DNA from: Pseudorhizobium pelagicum | GTDB taxonomy: Bacteria; Pseudomonadota; Alphaproteobacteria; Rhizobiales; Rhizobiaceae | Length of the DNA stretch: 64,000 nt | NCBI GenBank assembly: GCA_000722615.1 | Contig: JOKI01000025.1 | Coordinates: 1-64,000, forward strand | Direction: 5' to 3' | In this document: one piece after another, positions 1-8,303 of the stretch | Layout: every line of letters begins with the position of its first letter | How positions within the stretch are numbered: the stretch's first letter is position 1 | Made by a program: the position numbers and the translations under genes | The notes under the pieces: model-generated | The model's database searches: none | Seen by the model: only the letters and a program-made list of their open reading frames with translations | Told to the model about the DNA's origin: nothing

Positions 1-42
1 CACCATATCGTGCCGCGCCGCTACGTGGGGGCGTCTAACCGC

Positions 43-801
43 TTACGAAATTGTATGCCCTTCAAAGAGATTAAGAAGGGCACTACCATCAGCTTTACAG
101 AAGTTGAGGAGCTTAGGCCGAATGGATTTCGACGCCTTGAACGAGGCCCGCTCCAACGCCCGGGGGCCGAAGGCTATCATGCCGTGCCCGGCTTCGCTGC
201 CCAGACCCTTTTGCCAGGACCATGTCACTGCATCGAGCTTCGTGAAGTCCAAAGGCATCGCAAATGCCGCCGACGCCGCATCTGCGATCACTAGACCTTG
301 CCTGCCCTTGGTCATCCAATCGAGATCTTTGACGCATATTCCGTTGCCAGTCCCGTTGTAGACCAGAACCAGATCATTCTCATCATGTACGTCGGATGTT
401 CTTGGAAAGCTTCGGCCCGACCCTTTGTGAATCCGAGCACGCCGGCCCATAAGGCTTATAATATCGTCCGCCCAATAGGCAGAAAAGCCATCGGATACGA
501 TCACGTCGACGTCGCGTACGCCAAGGAGGTTCCACAGTGCAAACTCAATTGCCCCCGTGGCGGACCCAGGCACGATACCTACAACCCAATCATCGGGAAC
601 ACGCAAAAGTTGACAAGAGCGTTTGATGGCTCCGGCGAGCCGCAGTTTGCCCAAATGGCTGCGATGGCTTCTACCGAGCAGTGTCGTTGATAGTCGGGAA
701 ATATCCCAGCCTGGATGCTTTTTACAGGGACCCGACGAAAAGTTAGGGCTGCTTGGTCGTGCTGAAGGACGAGCATGGCGAAATACGAACTGATCCTTCA
801 T
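43..801 (-). pseudogene. SerC-like phosphoserine aminotransferase, C-terminally truncated
   Basis: This is a fold-type I PLP aminotransferase of the alphaproteobacterial SerC family, which interconverts 3-phosphohydroxypyruvate and O-phosphoserine using glutamate. The conserved N-terminal block NFSSGPC...KHPGW...LGRSHR is present, and the PLP lysine lies in SWQK (about residue 198) followed by a GSEAGHG stretch. Family members are about 380-400 residues; this one stops at about 252, just after the block equivalent to GETIN. The small C-terminal domain is missing, and none of the three frames downstream to base 1 restores it. I chose the ATG at 801 because it overlaps the upstream aldolase stop as ATGA and precedes the conserved block; an in-frame ATG at 852 would add a non-conserved extension. 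It is the last gene of the leftward cluster. It could be a natural short variant, but a 3' deletion is more likely. Confidence 0.7.
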
Positions 802-1859
802 GCGACTTTCTCCATTTGCGCGGTCACGGGAACCCTGTTGGTGAGAGCGCATTGTTTGGCTGTCTCGAGCACTGCGCGGCTGAAACTGGCGGAGTTGGCC
901 GGAATGTTTTTTATCCAGTGAAAGACTTGATCACCGGAAAGAGAACGGTCGCTCAGAATCTCCTGAACGAAGGTCGGATGTAAGCCGTTTGCTGCGCCGA
1001 TCTGATAAAACGGATTGTCACCCCAGCCGTATTTTTCTTTTAACGGATTGAAATGCTTCACGACGAGCTGCTGAAGTCGGTCTTCCGCAGGTTTCGAATA
1101 TCCCGGCGCGACGACGCGCAGCAACTGTTCCGTACTGGCATTGCCCGCGCCCCGTCCCATGCCGGAAACGGTGCAATCGAGCCAGGTGCTTCCCGCTTCC
1201 GCCGCACACAGCGCGTTCGCGATTGCCAACCCGCTATTGTCATGGGCGTGGTAACCGATATCGGCGCGAAGTCCTTTGGCAAAGTCGCCGACTAGATCCT
1301 TGACCCGGGTTGGTTTCATCGTGCCGAGTGAATCCGCGACATAGACTGCCTCCAGCCCATCAACTTTCTTGACGGCCTCGAGGCATTCCTGAATCTCGCG
1401 CAGATCTGCCATATCGATTTGCATCAGATTGAGGAAAACCCGATAGCCACTCTCAAGAAGGTGCTGAACAAGGCCTTTACACATGTGCGCGACCCGATAG
1501 TGAGCGGCTATTCGGATGATATCGATGCCATCCTCAACCTTGTGACCGAGGTCTCTGTCCAGCTTGGATCGAGTATCGCCATCATATTCAAAGTAGTCTT
1601 TCGCATCGATCATAACCGCGAGCAGCGTGTTTTTGCTGAAGCGCAATGCCCGAGCCTTGCAGTTGTCTACGTTCGCAAATGGCCCAGCACTCGGCCCTTT
1701 GCCAGCAAGACCGAGTTCGATGACATCGACCGGAAGAACAGCCATGGCAGCAAGGTAATCATCCACCAAATCTTGAGGAAACGACCAGTTCGTATAATAT
1801 CCGCCGTCTCTGAACGTGCAGTCCAGTATGCCCAGCGAGCTTGAAATACGTGTATACAT
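798..1859 (-). CDS. DRE-TIM metallolyase / aldolase (HMG-CoA lyase-like)
   Basis: This is a 353-residue TIM-barrel enzyme of the DRE-TIM metallolyase superfamily (4-hydroxy-2-oxovalerate aldolase, HMG-CoA lyase, isopropylmalate and homocitrate synthases). The N-terminal DCTFRDGG (residues 13-20) supplies the metal and catalytic Arg-Asp pair, and YHAHDN near residue 205 supplies the two metal-binding histidines. GMGRGAGN further on matches the glycine-rich loop of the family. Length fits a stand-alone aldolase domain without a LeuA regulatory domain. The start follows an AGGAGG 11 bases upstream. It lies 45 bases after the SDR gene and overlaps the SerC-like gene by ATGA. Substrate is unknown; a carbon-carbon bond-forming or -cleaving step on a 2-oxo acid of the cluster pathway is inferred. 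Confidence 0.82.
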   Translation of the reverse strand: MYTRISSSLGILDCTFRDGGYYTNWSFPQDLVDDYLAAMAVLPVDVIELGLAGKGPSAGPFANVDNCKARALRFSKNTLLAVMIDAKDYFEYDGDTRSKLDRDLGHKVEDGIDIIRIAAHYRVAHMCKGLVQHLLESGYRVFLNLMQIDMADLREIQECLEAVKKVDGLEAVYVADSLGTMKPTRVKDLVGDFAKGLRADIGYHAHDNSGLAIANALCAAEAGSTWLDCTVSGMGRGAGNASTEQLLRVVAPGYSKPAEDRLQQLVVKHFNPLKEKYGWGDNPFYQIGAANGLHPTFVQEILSDRSLSGDQVFHWIKNIPANSASFSRAVLETAKQCALTNRVPVTAQMEKVA

Positions 1860-1904
1860 GATCTTACACGCCTCCTGGCGTTCTGTTTGGGGTTGGAAAT
1901 TTCT

Positions 1905-2672
1905 TCAGGCTGCGTGGTATCCGCCATCCACGTAGAGGATTTCGCCTGTCACAAAGGAGGCAGCATCACTAGCTAAGAAGACATACGGGCCGAAATACTC
2001 CGAGAGTTCCCCCCGGCGACCCATTGGCGTATGGGCCATTGCGCGACGCTGATAGGGGGTGTCCAAGTCGATATGAACGCCCTTCATGAAGTTGTTGATG
2101 TAGCCGGGAGCAACAGCGTTGACGCGGACGTTCCTGTCGGCCCACTCGACCGCCATCGTTTTTACCAGCTGGTTGGCCCCTCCCTTCGAGACGGCATACG
2201 GGGTCAGTCCGGGAACGCCCAGTGAGCTCGCAATCGATGAAGTCATGACGATACTGCCGCGCCTTTGCGGTAACATCCGTTGGGCCGCAGCCTTCGCGCA
2301 CAGATAGTAGCCGCGCACGTTGATCGATAGGACATGTTCCCATTCATCGATTTCATAAGTCTCTGCAGGCTTGATGATATCTGTGCCAGCGTTGCAGATC
2401 ATGACGTCGATTTTGCCAAAATGCGCAACGGTATCTCCGACAAGATTCTGGATATCTTGCTCTCTTCTTACGTCCGCTGGCACGGCCACAACGTCGTAGC
2501 CAAGTGCTTCGAATTCTTGCTTCGTTTCCCGGAGCTCATCGACCTCGTGGGACGAAATTACAATTTGGGCTCCAAGCGAGCCAAAACATCCCGCTAGGGC
2601 CTTCCCCAGCCCGCGGCTGGATCCGGAAATAACGATCGTCTTACCTGAAATATCGAATAATTTCGAAGTCAC
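1905..2672 (-). CDS. SDR family oxidoreductase
   Basis: This is a classical short-chain dehydrogenase/reductase of 255 residues. The cofactor motif GSSRGLG is at residues 17-23, CNAG is near 93-96, and the catalytic Ser146, Tyr159 and Lys163 (YAVSK) are intact. The C-terminal VTGEILYVDGG is typical of FabG-like enzymes. I chose the GTG at 2672, which has GAGGAG seven bases upstream and begins directly at the conserved N-terminus; the ATG at 2735 would add 21 residues unlike the family. It sits between the lyase and aldolase genes of the cluster. It probably oxidises or reduces a hydroxyl or keto group of the pathway intermediate; the substrate cannot be read from sequence. Confidence 0.85.
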   Translation of the reverse strand: MTSKLFDISGKTIVISGSSRGLGKALAGCFGSLGAQIVISSHEVDELRETKQEFEALGYDVVAVPADVRREQDIQNLVGDTVAHFGKIDVMICNAGTDIIKPAETYEIDEWEHVLSINVRGYYLCAKAAAQRMLPQRRGSIVMTSSIASSLGVPGLTPYAVSKGGANQLVKTMAVEWADRNVRVNAVAPGYINNFMKGVHIDLDTPYQRRAMAHTPMGRRGELSEYFGPYVFLASDAASFVTGEILYVDGGYHAA

Positions 2673-2759
2673 AGCTACGCTCCTCAAAAATGAAGTTGAC
2701 GATACGGCCCCATTGCAGCCGTTGTTTTTTCGCATGCGAAGGTCTTCGAAGGGGAGCGG

Positions 2760-4262
2760 TTAAGCGCTCTCGGGACGTATTAAAGCACCTGCAATCTCGC
2801 GAAGGGCTTTACTTGCTGATGCCCATCTTGACCGCTTTTCCATAAGGCGCTCACGATGCTTTTGAGTGCTTTTCGAAAGACGTGAGATCTCCAGGTGGGA
2901 GCTTTCCGGCGACGGGCCTGCGCCATATGTAAGGCCCTTAACTATGGCTTCTGAAGATAGGTCAGGGAGATCACCTTCGACCCACTCAGGATGAAGACGC
3001 TGCATCGCCACGAGCAGGTTGTCATCATTACCCACTAGGACTTCGCGGGCCATGCGGCCGACTTCATGATGAACTTGGCGAAATGGCAAATTGTAACGCT
3101 GAACAATCCACTCAGCCAAAGCCGTTGCGCCCGTTTGACCCCTATCCAGCCTTACACTCATGTTTTCTTTTATGGGCGCTGCCGAATCGACAATCATGCG
3201 GGTCAACGTCACAGCGTTCGCGAGTTGTTGCATTGCTCCCCAGACAGGTTTGACGCTCTCGGTACCAACAGCTATTGAGTTGGAAAAAGGCGTGAAGTGC
3301 TGGGCCATGGCGGCGGAACTGAAGGCGCCGAGGGGCACTGCACACATCCCCTTGATGTTCTCAAGAACGTACACATTCCGCTTTTGCGGCATCATCGAGC
3401 TTATGCCCACCATCTCGTCAGGGATGTGGAAGAAACCGAATTCGGCAGTTGTCCAGAGCTGGAAGTCGTGGGACAGTCGGCTTAGAGTGGTCGCCGTTAC
3501 ACTGAGCGCTGCAAGCAGTCTCAGAACCACGTCACGCGAAGCAATTGCCTCAATCGAGTGTGAGCTGGTCGTTTTAAACCCTAGGAGCTCAGCAGTTCTT
3601 GCGGGATGGATTGGAAAGCTGGTCCCGCAAATCGCGCCGGCGCCCAGAGGGCATATTTCCAATTCATCAAAGATTGCTGAAATTGCCTCCAGATCACGAT
3701 CGAACGCAGCCGCGACCCCTGAGAAATAGTGGCCGAGACTAGTTGGCTGAGCGGCCTGATAGTGAGTGTAGGCAGGAAGCAGGGTTGCTCGGCATTCCCA
3801 CGCCTTGGAGAGCAAGGCTTTCTGTAACTCGATCAGATCACGTACAAGTATTGCCAAGTCCTCGCGCAGTCTAAGGCGCAGGATTGTTGCGCCCAAATCA
3901 TTCCTGGAGCGGCCAGCTTGCAGCATGCCACCTATTTTCTCACCGGTTTCAAAAATTAGAAGGCTTTCATAGAGCATGAAAGTTCCGCGAGAGGATGGCA
4001 CGCCTTGAAGGGCCGCGAAACCCGAGCCCTGCAGATCACTGATGCGATTGATCAGGATTGTTGCATCGCCGGCGCTCATCAATCCAGCTTCCTGCATCAT
4101 AACCAGATGCGCCAGGTCCACCTCAGCTATATAATTCAGCTCGTTCTCGACGACAGAGTTGTCGATTCTGCCGAACAATATTTCGGCCGCTTCCGGATCA
4201 ATGGACGTTGTCACGCGGCCGGTGTTGTCGAGGTCGAAGGGGGCTTTCCTATGCGCATTCAT
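2760..4262 (-). CDS. Argininosuccinate lyase-like enzyme (fumarase/aspartase superfamily)
   Basis: This 500-residue member of the fumarase/aspartase superfamily is closest in layout to argininosuccinate lyase. The signature loop SSMMPQKRN near residue 280 matches the GSSxMPxKxN motif that carries the catalytic serine and binds the leaving carboxylates. AGRSRND near residue 115 and THYQAAQP near 160 are the other conserved blocks. Enzymes of this family eliminate fumarate from N-substituted aspartates. The chosen ATG at 4262 overlaps the ATP-grasp stop by 14 bases; an in-frame ATG at 4301 lies deeper in that gene. Its placement among ATP-grasp, PLP-enzyme and kinase genes, away from argG/argF, argues for a specialised role rather than arginine synthesis. 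The substrate is an inference: an N-aspartyl adduct made by the cluster. Confidence 0.82.
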   Translation of the reverse strand: MNAHRKAPFDLDNTGRVTTSIDPEAAEILFGRIDNSVVENELNYIAEVDLAHLVMMQEAGLMSAGDATILINRISDLQGSGFAALQGVPSSRGTFMLYESLLIFETGEKIGGMLQAGRSRNDLGATILRLRLREDLAILVRDLIELQKALLSKAWECRATLLPAYTHYQAAQPTSLGHYFSGVAAAFDRDLEAISAIFDELEICPLGAGAICGTSFPIHPARTAELLGFKTTSSHSIEAIASRDVVLRLLAALSVTATTLSRLSHDFQLWTTAEFGFFHIPDEMVGISSMMPQKRNVYVLENIKGMCAVPLGAFSSAAMAQHFTPFSNSIAVGTESVKPVWGAMQQLANAVTLTRMIVDSAAPIKENMSVRLDRGQTGATALAEWIVQRYNLPFRQVHHEVGRMAREVLVGNDDNLLVAMQRLHPEWVEGDLPDLSSEAIVKGLTYGAGPSPESSHLEISRLSKSTQKHRERLMEKRSRWASASKALREIAGALIRPESA

Positions 4263-5496
4263 GGACCTTGCCCCCCCTTGAGGCTTCGTCGGTCTCGACA
4301 TAGGAGGGCGAGATCATGTGCAGCGCAGCCGAAGCCGCCTCGCTGGCCTTTTTTCCGGTCTCGGCGAGGGTGATAACGTGGCCAATGCGATCTCGAAAAT
4401 CCCCTCGCAGTTCGACTTCGAGCGGGAGGGGCTTGTATAGCCGGACAGCAAAAACATTTGGTGAGTCCCAAGCGTCTGAGATGCCGTCAATATGCGATAT
4501 CCTGCCATTTCGCTCCGGAAGTAGGAACTGGATTGAGGCGAAGCGGTATCTCGTCACTTTGGGGATGCGACCCAGACCAGTGGAAAGGCGAACCGATTCT
4601 TCGACAAGATTCACACCGCTCGCCAAACGAACGAGTTCCGGAATGAAACCTCCCGCAAGGCGAGGGTTGATTTCGATTATCTGCGGGCGCGACTTCTGGT
4701 CGAGCTTGACTTCGATATGCACCGCCCCCCAGTCGAGCCCAATTTCTTCGCAAACCTCGCGGACATATCGCAGAATGTCATTCTTGGCGTCGGGGGCCAA
4801 TGCAGCTGGAAAGTCATGCCCTGTTTCTACAAAAAACGGCTCCTTTCCGAGATGCTTACGGGTAATTCCGACCGGCTCGCCATTGAAGACTTCAACGGAA
4901 TATTCCGTTCCGGAGACATACTCCTCCAGGAGCGCGGTTGTTGACGAGTCAGTACGAAATATGTGCGTCACTTGCTCCTCCGCTTCAGCTTCGTTCAAGC
5001 AAAGCCGAACGCTGATACTTCCGGAACCGGCAATGGGTTTTACCACGACCGGCAAACCGATCTGTTGAACGGCTTGCCGGACATTGTCCACATGCGCGAT
5101 TTCCGAAAAACGAAGTGTCTCCAGACCTGCGCTCTGGAGAGCGCGGCGCAACGCACCCTTGTTCCTGCACATGCTGACGGCCGTCAGCGATGGCCCGGAG
5201 AAACCCAATTTCTGCGTTAGGCGAGCAACCATTTCGACGAAGTACTCTGAACTGGTCATTATGCCTGCGACGGGTCTCAGTGACGCCAGTTGCGCGCAAA
5301 CTGAGAGAAGGTTTCCGAGATCCGACGTGTCGCAATCGATGACACCTATCTCCGTATCGGCTAAGAACGCATACTTCTGCGGGTCTTTCGCCAACAAGAT
5401 CGGTTCGAAATTAAGATCGCGAGCCGCCGCGAAAAAGAGCTGTCCTGTTCCGCTCGTATTGCTCTCAATGAAGACGACATATGGCCTCAGCATCAT
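4249..5496 (-). CDS. ATP-grasp domain carboxylate-amine ligase
   Basis: This 415-residue protein has the ATP-grasp fold. The N-terminal Rossmann-like domain starts VVFIESNTSGTGQ, the ATP-binding segment VVVKPIAGSGS lies near residue 150, and the metal-binding EINPRLAGG near residue 272 is intact. The overall arrangement is that of L-amino-acid ligases and related carboxylate-amine ligases that activate an acid as acyl-phosphate and couple it to an amine. It overlaps the lyase gene, and its ATG at 5496 overlaps (ATGA) the stop reached by the frame-corrected PLP enzyme upstream, so the two were originally coupled. A role in joining an unusual amino acid to another amino acid or acid is inferred. 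Confidence 0.83.
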   Translation of the reverse strand: MMLRPYVVFIESNTSGTGQLFFAAARDLNFEPILLAKDPQKYAFLADTEIGVIDCDTSDLGNLLSVCAQLASLRPVAGIMTSSEYFVEMVARLTQKLGFSGPSLTAVSMCRNKGALRRALQSAGLETLRFSEIAHVDNVRQAVQQIGLPVVVKPIAGSGSISVRLCLNEAEAEEQVTHIFRTDSSTTALLEEYVSGTEYSVEVFNGEPVGITRKHLGKEPFFVETGHDFPAALAPDAKNDILRYVREVCEEIGLDWGAVHIEVKLDQKSRPQIIEINPRLAGGFIPELVRLASGVNLVEESVRLSTGLGRIPKVTRYRFASIQFLLPERNGRISHIDGISDAWDSPNVFAVRLYKPLPLEVELRGDFRDRIGHVITLAETGKKASEAASAALHMISPSYVETDEASRGGKVHECA

Positions 5497-6532
5497 GCCG
5501 CCCTCGCTTCCGACATTGATCGCATTACGTCGTCATATGATCGACGGCGCCAATGGAAATAGCTCCACGCAGAACAGCCATCCTGTGGTCGGTCGACGCC
5601 AACCGGTTCTTCTGGCAATGAGCCGTTCCAGTCGGTCAAGCTCTTGAGCCAGCTGTCATCGTAGATTGTATCGACATATCGGTGCCCTTCATCGGGGAAA
5701 AAGTGATCGCTGTCTTCCCAGGATTCCGCCTAGCCCACCAGTCGGCAACCAGCCAAGCGGCACCGCTTGTTCCGCCTTGAAACAGACCATGTCGCTGATG
5801 AAGCTTTCGGGTGGCGAGAAAAGCGGTCGGAGCGTCCACCCAATGGACGTCATCGAACTGGGTATGGTCGACATTCCGAGGCATGAGGCTATTTCCCAAT
5901 CCCCGAAGAAGTCGCTTTCCATCCTTCTGGCCGAAGATGACGCTGTTCGGCGTATCGACGCCGATCACGGTGAGCTCGGGGTTAAGATATCGAAGGAAAT
6001 GCGCCGTGCCGGACATTGATCCGCCTGATCCGACTGTTCCAACCAGGCAGTCGATGGTGCCGAGCCGGCTTGCGATCCATTCGGAGACTGCCCCATATGC
6101 CCTGCGATTGTCGTCGTTGGTATATTGCGAGGGGCAGAAACATCCTGGATTTTCGCTCATCGCCTTCGCTAGACGATCGAGCCTTGCTTGTTGGAAACCG
6201 CCCAGTTCACCCGGCTTTTCCACGATATCTACGGTTGCGCCAAGCTCCTGCAGCCGGTTTCTCAACTTCTCGTCAATTGCAGGATCGCTGACCAAAATAA
6301 GCCGGTAGCCGCGAACTGCCGCAAGCATGGCCAGCGCGAGGCCGAACGTTCCGGATGTGGTCTCGCAGATGGTTCCGCCCGGCTTTAGTCGGCCGTCACG
6401 CTCTGCATGATCTAGCATATAACGCGCCGGCAGGAGCTTCATGAGGTGGAAGGATGCAGCGAACAGATTTGGCGCCAGTCGAAAAAGCCTGGGAAGCTCT
6501 AGGTCATTGAAACTGCGGGGATCAGCAGGCAT
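5493..6532 (-). pseudogene. Cysteine synthase-like PLP enzyme, frameshifted near its C-terminus
   Basis: This is a fold-type II PLP enzyme of the cysteine synthase / SbnA type, which replaces a beta leaving group on a serine derivative. The PLP lysine is probably Lys32 in HLMKLLPAR, and TTSGTFGLA replaces the usual TSGNTG substrate loop. The zero frame (5636-6532) ends in a non-conserved tail after KTAITFSP. In the -1 frame from the T5-C4 run at about 5694-5702 the family ending FPDEGHRYVDTIYDDSWL appears, running to a TGA at 5493-5495 that overlaps the ATP-grasp ATG as ATGA. One missing T, or -1 slippage on the run, explains this. The start at 6532 (MPADPRSF) is where family similarity begins; the long in-frame extension to 6790 is shadow of the kinase gene. 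Confidence 0.75.
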
Positions 6533-7526
6533 AGCGGTACTCAGCCTCTCTTGTATAGAATTGCAGGAAGGGGGCCATGTCGAACTTCGCAAGCGCATCA
6601 GAGGATTTACAGATCTGATCCTCGACGTTGATGCTTTGAGCATCGAACATGAGACCTGCCACCGTTCCACTATGCGCGACTTGAATGCCCACAGCCCCGG
6701 TATCGGCAGCGATCCTTTCGATTTCCGAAAACTTAGGCTTGGGGAGAAAGCGCTGGTTGATACGCGCGCTCGCTGATGCCACACGGCCAATTAAATAGGC
6801 ATCGCCCATTTAGATGGCTTTGCGGGCCATGGCCAGAAGGGACCGGAAAGCCTCCATTTCCCAAGCTGTATAGCGTGCAGGTGGGAAGGAGATCGTATCG
6901 ACCGTTTGGGCGGGCGCCGTGTTTACGCAAAGAATGACCAAAGGGGGAAGCTGCGCGCCAAGATGTTCTAGGACCACCCCTTCACGCTGTGCAAAAAGCA
7001 CGACGGCTTCTGTGAACATGATGCTGTCACTTGCCATCTCGCTTTCGACTGCAAGCTTCGAGACGGCACTCGGGCTCAGTTTCTTCCCGAAAGCACTAGC
7101 CACAGCGTTGATCGTCGAGACGATATCGCTCGTGGAAGACCCCATTCCAACGCCGATAGGAATGGTCGAGGAAATGGTGAGCTTACCGCCCTGCTCGTGC
7201 AGGCCTAAATAATCGAGCGTCTTCCGTGCTGCAGCTGCCGCTTTGATCTTGCTCGGCGGATAAACAGAGATCTTTCTGCCATCAGGCACAAAATCTGCGG
7301 TTGTAGAAAACGCCGGGCATGGAAGAGTAATAAGTCCTCGATGGAGTCGACCCGTTCTATCAAAAAAGACTCCTTGGAGTAATTCTCCAAAGTGCGCCGT
7401 CGCATGATGCGTCCCGAGATTTATCTCTTCAGCAACCATTGATGCAATGGCATCCCCAGCGCCTAGCGAACCGTTCAAAAAAAGCTGCGTTTCCAATTCT
7501 ACTCCCCCTCCAGTTGCAGCGGACAT
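6522..7526 (-). pseudogene. GHMP kinase related to threonine kinase PduX, split by an in-frame TAA
   Basis: These are two abutting reading segments in one frame. Bases 6810-7526 (238 residues) carry the GHMP kinase N-terminus with HFGELLQG, LITLPCP and the phosphate loop IPIGVGMGSSTSDI, then ASDSIMF. Bases 6522-6809 (95 residues) carry the C-terminal part with SARINQRFLPKP and QVAHSGTVAGLMFD. Related PduX-type kinases have both parts in one chain of about 300 residues, and the joint here is KAI-TAA-ATG-GDAYLIGRV. The TAA is followed at once by an in-frame ATG, so re-initiation could yield two subunits, but a nonsense mutation is the simplest reading. PduX makes O-phosphothreonine from threonine; here it would supply the phosphoamino acid for the adjacent PLP enzyme. 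The start is uncertain: 7526, or the ATG at 7439 nearer the conserved block. Confidence 0.75.
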
Positions 7527-7751
7527 AGATTAGATACTGCCATCCAATACATGGATATGGCGTCCTAAGTGCATGGGAATATTTAGTTATATTATGACCT
7601 CTGTCGAGGTTGCGCAAATATGTATCGTGAAATTGATGAAATGTAATTTCTATTTTTGGTTTACTTTGTTTTGAAAACGTAAATTGGCCGTGCGATATTT
7701 TCGAGTATTGTCATTTTGGGGCGAACCTGATCGGTGGAGGAGATTTGACGC
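7527..7751. promoter_or_regulatory. AT-rich divergent intergenic region of the cluster
   Basis: This is a 225-base spacer between the leftward enzyme cluster and the rightward Lrp-type regulator, strikingly AT-rich compared with the coding DNA. It must contain the promoters for both directions. An 8-base palindrome TTGCGCAA lies at 7610-7617, and runs of T and A that could give curvature lie at 7640-7700. I cannot assign -35/-10 boxes with confidence. Lrp/AsnC regulators often bind such divergent regions, so this is the expected site of control by the neighbouring regulator. Confidence 0.45.
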
Positions 7752-8234
7752 ATGGCGGATCTGGACAGGATAGATTTTAGAATTTTGACGATCCTCCAAA
7801 ATGACAATCAAATCTCAAATGCTGATTTGGCCGATACTGTGGGCGTATCGGCCCCCACCTGCTTGCGACGCGTGCGCAGGTTGCGTGAAGAAGGCGTCAT
7901 CACTGGCGACGTCTGCATCGTCGATCCCGCGAAGATCGGCAGCAACTTGATGATTATTGTGGAGGTTGAGCTTAGCGAAGAAGACACCACAAGCATGAAG
8001 GAATTCGAGCGAAATGCGGTGGCCCACAGATTGGTCAAGCAGTGCTATTTAGTGACTGGAGACACCGACTACGTGCTTTTCGTTTCTACCCGGGATATGG
8101 GGGAATACGAGAATTTTGCCAGCGAGATGTTTTTCTCAAATAAGCTGGTCAAGAAGTTTAAAACACTGATGGTAATGACGCGACTGAAGAACGACACCAC
8201 TTTTGACGTTGCGCGGTATAATCCTAGGAGCTGA
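7752..8234 (+). CDS. Lrp/AsnC family transcriptional regulator
   Basis: This 160-residue regulator begins LDRIDFRILTILQNDNQISNADLA, the standard Lrp/AsnC winged helix-turn-helix (about residues 4-65; TVGVSAPTCLRRVRRL is the recognition region). The C-terminal RAM/AsnC ligand domain (about 70-150) contains VTGDTDYVLFV. The start has GGAGG upstream. Such proteins sense amino acids or small metabolites as octamers. It is transcribed divergently from the seven-gene enzyme cluster, so it is probably its local activator or repressor responding to a pathway amino acid; that link is inferred from position only. Confidence 0.92.
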   Translation: MADLDRIDFRILTILQNDNQISNADLADTVGVSAPTCLRRVRRLREEGVITGDVCIVDPAKIGSNLMIIVEVELSEEDTTSMKEFERNAVAHRLVKQCYLVTGDTDYVLFVSTRDMGEYENFASEMFFSNKLVKKFKTLMVMTRLKNDTTFDVARYNPRS

Positions 8235-8271
8235 ATTTTGTTCGGTGGTCGTTTGCGACCGCTACGATAAG

Positions 8272-8289
8272 CCCCTTATGTGAAAGGGG
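8272..8289. terminator. Hairpin between convergent genes
   Basis: CCCCTT at 8272-8277 pairs with AAGGGG at 8284-8289 around a six-base loop. It lies between the stop of the Lrp gene and the stop of the convergent membrane-protein gene. A second small hairpin (GGTCG-TTTG-CGACC, about 8247-8260) lies just before it. There is no clear U-tract, so terminator function is tentative. Confidence 0.4.
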
Positions 8290-8303
8290 GGCGGGGATGA
8301 CAT

